From the NCBI GenBank assembly GCA_003251955.1, contig QKDV01000115.1, positions 1-9,010 on the forward strand: a stretch of 9,010 nucleotides of DNA, read 5' to 3'. The DNA is from Methanospirillum hungatei. Its GTDB lineage: Archaea; Halobacteriota; Methanomicrobia; Methanomicrobiales; Methanospirillaceae. The position numbers were made by a program, and so were the translations under genes. The notes below the pieces were generated by a model that saw only the letters and a list, made by a program, of their open reading frames with translations, was not told the origin of the DNA and ran no database searches. This document shows positions 6,677-9,010 of this stretch, piece after piece (the first letter of the stretch is position 1; each line of letters begins with the position of its first letter).

Positions 6677-7108
6677 CTATATCCGGATACCAGATTTATA
6701 CTCGAAATTCTTCATAAGATTCTTAATTGTACCTGCCACATCGGTCTCATCCCGCCACACATGCTCAGATGATACATTCAGTTCAGTACCACGGCCTTCG
6801 AGCACTGATACAACAAACTTAGTTTTTGCAATTCCTTCAGCACCCTGACCATCAGTCCGGTTTGCACCGGTTATACTGACTGAATACTTGACATCAGCAG
6901 GAACAGTTTCATCCTCTCCGACCACTGTTGACCCCAGATGTGATTCATACGCAACATTCTGCATATTTGCAACAGATGATGAAGCAATGACCGAGGTGTC
7001 AAACGGAGGGGTTATCACTGATACCCCCTGGGAGCATGACACACAGGCAGACAGAAGTGGGATCATAAGAAGCCACATACCATACCTGTCAAAAAACTCG
7101 GCTTTCAT
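6677..7108 (-). CDS. Small lipoprotein, paralogue of the upstream 279-aa lipoprotein
   Basis: This 143-residue protein has a hydrophobic segment (11-21, MWLLMIPLLSA) ending in the lipobox LSAC, with Cys22 as the likely lipid anchor; Cys25 follows closely. No known domain is recognised. Residues 64-143 align end to end, without a gap, with residues 197-276 of the neighbouring 279-aa lipoprotein. Shared positions include TVPA, a Tyr four residues later, an Ala/Thr/Phe/Val block and the final SG, with roughly 28 of 80 identical by eye. The domain is thus a C-terminal module of a small unnamed archaeal surface family; this copy lacks the roughly 130-residue middle region of its neighbour. The start ATG has no good SD, and a 64-nt gap separates it from the gene above. 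Function unknown. Confidence 0.82.
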   Translation of the reverse strand: MKAEFFDRYGMWLLMIPLLSACVSCSQGVSVITPPFDTSVIASSSVANMQNVAYESHLGSTVVGEDETVPADVKYSVSITGANRTDGQGAEGIAKTKFVVSVLEGRGTELNVSSEHVWRDETDVAGTIKNLMKNFEYKSGIRI

Positions 7109-7172
7109 CTTTCTGAATTAATTTCGGGGGATGAGTCCAAATAGTTTGTTCAGAATGCAGAAAAGAGGAGGG

Positions 7173-8012
7173 TTACGAGGCACCTACCTCTAAACCTGAC
7201 TCAACACTGAAGTCCTTTCCAAACTTGAAGATCAGACCACTTACCTTGGTCGAGTCTGCAAAGGTCTTGGTCGATGAGAGGTTCGATGTATTCTCGTACC
7301 CTTCTTCATTTGTAATCACAAAGTTGGTGGCTGCACTACCTTGTGCATATGGCAGGCCAGTAGACATATCAGGATGAATTCCAAGCGTGTATCTCATACC
7401 TGCAGGTACTGTGTCATCATAAGCTGTGGATCTGCCCTGTGCAATCGTTGCCAGCTGGCCGGTGGTCAGACTTACATCTGAACTTGCATCATAGTTGCTG
7501 TTGAACCCGCCGATGTACCGGTTAACAATCGAGGAGACCAGGGCATTATGAATTGACTGGTTTAATGGAGTCCAGTTTCCTGTGGTTGTAAGAGTGAGCT
7601 GCTCGGAGGTAGTCATCCGTGACCCTTTGTCTGGATCGGTTGCATATGTTGAGACGATTGCGGAATCAACGTTGTAACCTCTCTTATTCTGGTTCCCCTC
7701 ATCAAAGGTCTGATCTTTCGCAAGGGCAAGGTACCCTCCGTTGGTCATCATGTCATTCCTATAGAGCAGATTTGACTCAAGAGCTCCCGGAGATAGAAAG
7801 CCCTGACTTTCTGCATCGGTCCCGTTATAATTCCGGGTATTAATCTGTACCTGGGTCTGTGAGTCCATCATACCCACCAGTTGAAGGTTCGTGGTTGCCG
7901 GAACCTGCATATTTGTTGTTTTGCTCACATTCGGAAGCCGGTCTGCAGAAACCATACAGCCTGCAAGGATCAGCAGAATGAGAACGAAAGATAGTGTCCC
8001 GTATTTTATCAT
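7173..8012 (-). CDS. Lipoprotein of unknown function, first gene of the envelope cluster
   Basis: The 279-residue protein begins at ATG 8012 with a short signal peptide (MIKYGTLSFVLILLILAGC). LAGC is a textbook lipobox, giving Cys19 as the lipidated N-terminus of the mature protein. The rest is soluble and Ser/Thr/Asn rich, with several N-x-S/T sequons (for example Asn63, Asn146, Asn151, Asn241, Asn244), as expected outside the membrane. Residues 197-276 form a module shared with the 143-aa protein encoded next. Residues 30-190 match no family I know. No catalytic motif, Cys pair or heme site is visible. No strong SD precedes the start (GGGG lies about 12 nt upstream). It is the promoter-proximal gene of the four-gene minus-strand cluster. 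Confidence 0.83.
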   Translation of the reverse strand: MIKYGTLSFVLILLILAGCMVSADRLPNVSKTTNMQVPATTNLQLVGMMDSQTQVQINTRNYNGTDAESQGFLSPGALESNLLYRNDMMTNGGYLALAKDQTFDEGNQNKRGYNVDSAIVSTYATDPDKGSRMTTSEQLTLTTTGNWTPLNQSIHNALVSSIVNRYIGGFNSNYDASSDVSLTTGQLATIAQGRSTAYDDTVPAGMRYTLGIHPDMSTGLPYAQGSAATNFVITNEEGYENTSNLSSTKTFADSTKVSGLIFKFGKDFSVESGLEVGAS

Positions 8013-8060
8013 AGGTCTGAACCCCGGAATAAATGCTGAGTATAGTTTTTCCAGAGCGGG

Positions 8061-8069
8061 TTAATAAGA
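8061..8069 (-). promoter_or_regulatory. Candidate TATA box for the envelope gene cluster
   Basis: The minus strand reads TCTTATTAA about 49-57 nt before the ATG at 8012; a start site about 25 nt downstream would give a leader near 28 nt. A second weaker candidate, AACTATACT (8047-8039), lies closer to the gene. Either sits just after the tRNA terminator, so the cluster needs its own promoter about here. Confidence 0.33.
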
Positions 8070-8080
8070 TGCTGGTATTC

Positions 8081-8091
8081 AAAAAGAAAGA
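8081..8091 (-). terminator. Oligo-T terminator of the tRNA-Tyr/tRNA-Asp transcript
   Basis: Immediately after the tRNA-Asp discriminator the minus strand reads TCTTTCTTTTT, a pyrimidine/T-rich tract typical of archaeal termination after stable RNA genes. Confidence 0.55.
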
Positions 8092-8164
8092 CGCCCAGAT
8101 CGGAATTCGAATCCGAGTCGTCGGCGTGACAGGCCGACATGATAGGCCACTACACTATCTGGGC
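8092..8164 (-). tRNA. tRNA-Asp(GTC)
   Basis: The 73-nt minus-strand RNA folds as a complete cloverleaf. The acceptor GCCCAGA pairs with TCTGGGC and the discriminator is G73. The anticodon stem TCGGC/GCCGA closes the loop CTGTCAC, with anticodon GTC at 8128-8130. The T stem TCGGA/TCCGA encloses TTCGAAT. The D arm (GTGTAGTGGCC) is like that of other archaeal tRNA-Asp genes. CCA is not encoded. It lies 10 nt below tRNA-Tyr and is probably co-transcribed with it. Confidence 0.96.
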
Positions 8165-8174
8165 ATTACAAGGA

Positions 8175-8280
8175 TCCCGCCTCCCGGATTTGAACCGGGG
8201 ACATCGCGGTAGCTGCGCAGTTACCTCAAGCGGCAATCCAAACTACAGCCGCGCACTCTACCAGTCTGAGTTAAGGCGGG
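8175..8280 (-). tRNA. tRNA-Tyr(GTA) with 32-nt intron
   Basis: The minus-strand gene has exon 1 at 8280-8243 (38 nt), an intron at 8242-8211 (32 nt) and exon 2 at 8210-8175 (36 nt), giving a 74-nt mature tRNA. Acceptor CCCGCCT/AGGCGGG contains the archaeal tRNA-Tyr identity pair C1-G72, with discriminator A73. The D stem is ACTC/GAGT, the anticodon stem CGCGG/CCGCG, and the spliced loop CTGTAGA with anticodon GTA at 8246-8244. The T stem CCCGG/CCGGG encloses TTCAAAT. CCA is not encoded. The intron sits after position 37, the standard archaeal site. Confidence 0.95.
8211..8242 (-). other. tRNA-Tyr intron with bulge-helix splice motif
   Basis: In the precursor, CTGT of the anticodon loop can pair with GCAG near the intron's end. 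This leaves 3-nt bulges AGT and CTA on opposite sides next to the anticodon stem. Cutting after the second base of each bulge gives exactly the exon ends that restore a 7-nt loop. The inner helix of the full bulge-helix-bulge motif is poor (first pair would be T/C), so the motif is the relaxed form. Confidence 0.75.
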
Positions 8281-8432
8281 ATATTGCCTCACTAGATTAG
8301 CACAATTCGCATAAATAGGTATCGGTGTCATCAGCATCACACACTTTTTTGACAGGATTTTATCCCAGTGGATCAGGCAACACTTTTACCGCACTATAGT
8401 GGAATAGTATAGAGATTAATTTTGGTGCGTGC
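8281..8432. other. Divergent intergenic region between tRNA-Tyr and ppsA
   Basis: This 152-nt stretch holds no gene that I can support. It contains the tRNA TATA candidate and a perfect 10-bp palindrome CACTATAGTG at 8392-8401. A weak SD GGTG at 8424-8427 lies five bases before the ppsA start. No convincing plus-strand TATA box stands out; TTTTATC near 8358-8364 and AGTATAG near 8406-8412 are possibilities only. Confidence 0.5.
8312..8319 (-). promoter_or_regulatory. Candidate TATA box for the tRNA-Tyr/tRNA-Asp transcript
   Basis: The minus strand reads CTATTTAT at about 32-39 nt before the mature tRNA-Tyr 5' end, the right distance for a start near 8288 and a short 5' leader removed by RNase P. 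Confidence 0.42.
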
Positions 8433-9010
8433 ATGACAGGTATTCCTGATATTCTGTGGCTTGAAGAGATACGTAAGGAGGATATTCCTTCAGTAGGAGG
8501 TAAAGGTGCATCCCTTGGTGAGATGGCATCAATCGGTCTTCCGGTTCCTCCCGCGTTTGTGGTAACCAGCCAGGCATTCCGCCGGTTCCTGGTTGAGACC
8601 AATCTTGAAGATAAACTCTATGCGCTTCTTGAAGATCTGGATGTTGATAATAACGATCTGCTTGAAGAGGCTGCTGAAAAGGCAAAAAAACTTGTCTATG
8701 ACTCACCGATGCCTGCGAATCTTAAGGATGCCATCGCCAGGGCATATGAGAAGATGTCACGCGGGGGGAGCATCGTTGCTGCACGGTCAAGCGCAACTGC
8801 AGAAGACCTGCCTGATGCAAGTTTTGCCGGGCAGCAGGAGACAATCCTCAATATCAAGGGGATCGAGAACCTGCTCAAAGGTGTTCAGGTCTGCTGGGCA
8901 TCCCTCTATGGGGCACGGGCAATATACTACCGGGCAAAGCAGGGCTTTGATCATCATACCGTAAATATCGCAGTGGTTGTGCAGCGCCTGATACCATCAG
9001 AGAAGGCGGG
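8433..9010 (+). CDS. ppsA: Phosphoenolpyruvate synthase, N-terminal part
   Basis: The gene starts at ATG 8433 and is open for 192 codons to the right edge. PEP synthase (pyruvate, water dikinase) converts pyruvate and ATP to PEP, AMP and phosphate. In methanogens it feeds acetyl-CoA-derived pyruvate into gluconeogenesis. The visible part is the ATP-binding (PPDK N-terminal) domain: VGGKGASLGEM at 21-31 with the nucleotide-binding Lys24, GLPVPPAFVVT at 35-45, AARSSATAEDLPDASFAGQQ at 116-135 with Arg118, and a following CWASLYGARAIYYR at 154-167. These match the canonical PpsA order and spacing. The phosphohistidine swivel and PEP-binding barrel domains would lie beyond the window. The start is supported by a weak GGTG SD and normal distance to the first motif. 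It is divergent from the tRNA genes and appears to have its own promoter. Confidence 0.95.
   Translation, partial: MTGIPDILWLEEIRKEDIPSVGGKGASLGEMASIGLPVPPAFVVTSQAFRRFLVETNLEDKLYALLEDLDVDNNDLLEEAAEKAKKLVYDSPMPANLKDAIARAYEKMSRGGSIVAARSSATAEDLPDASFAGQQETILNIKGIENLLKGVQVCWASLYGARAIYYRAKQGFDHHTVNIAVVVQRLIPSEKA

Noticed and set aside
6549..7121. Two plus-strand open frames (6549-6848, 6888-7121)
   Set aside because: Both are antisense to the lipoprotein and PKD genes, which carry signal peptides and domain motifs; these frames do not.
8092..8280. tRNA pair as an integration (att) site for a mobile element
   Set aside because: No integrase gene, no duplicated tRNA 3' end and no element-like gene content is present in the flanking sequence shown.
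8593..8964. 123-codon plus-strand frame near the right edge
   Set aside because: It is out of frame with the clearly conserved ppsA reading from 8433 and is Arg/Leu/Ser rich without motifs.

Overview
The window looks like a stretch of chromosome from a methanogenic euryarchaeon. The archaeal markers are a RIO2 kinase, a COG2433/DUF460 protein, a tRNA-Tyr with an intron after position 37, TATA-like boxes, oligo-T terminators and SD motifs matching the archaeal 16S 3' end (GGTGATC). The TPR, PKD and lipoprotein gene content suggests Methanomicrobiales, perhaps a Methanospirillum-like organism. That placement is inference from gene style, not from a search.

Left part (1-3959): a partial minus-strand gene runs off the left edge. 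It has the zinc-finger N-terminus of the NcsA/TtuA tRNA-thiolation family but a degenerate PP-loop. Divergent from it is a tightly packed plus-strand operon of three overlapping genes: RIO2 kinase (small-subunit ribosome maturation), a DUF460 protein with two RNase H/RuvC-like modules, a coiled coil and a C-terminal domain, and ThiL (thiamine-monophosphate kinase).

Middle part (3960-8012, minus strand): four collinear genes for exported proteins. Read from 8012 downward they are a 279-aa lipoprotein, a 143-aa lipoprotein whose last 80 residues align without gaps to the first, a 224-aa secreted PKD-domain protein, and a 650-aa probable lipoprotein carrying 17 TPR units in perfect 34-residue register. 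The cluster starts just after the terminator of the tRNA genes and ends in a hairpin plus T6 terminator facing thiL. It is probably a cell-envelope operon of unknown function and is the least explained part of the window.

Right part (8081-9010): tRNA-Tyr(GTA), with a 32-nt intron, and tRNA-Asp(GTC) lie in tandem on the minus strand, 10 nt apart. About 150 nt of promoter region separates them from a divergent plus-strand phosphoenolpyruvate synthase gene (ppsA), cut by the right edge.

The left and right thirds are housekeeping functions (translation, thiamine cofactor, gluconeogenic carbon entry); the middle is accessory surface biology. I see no mobile element, CRISPR array or sign of recent transfer.
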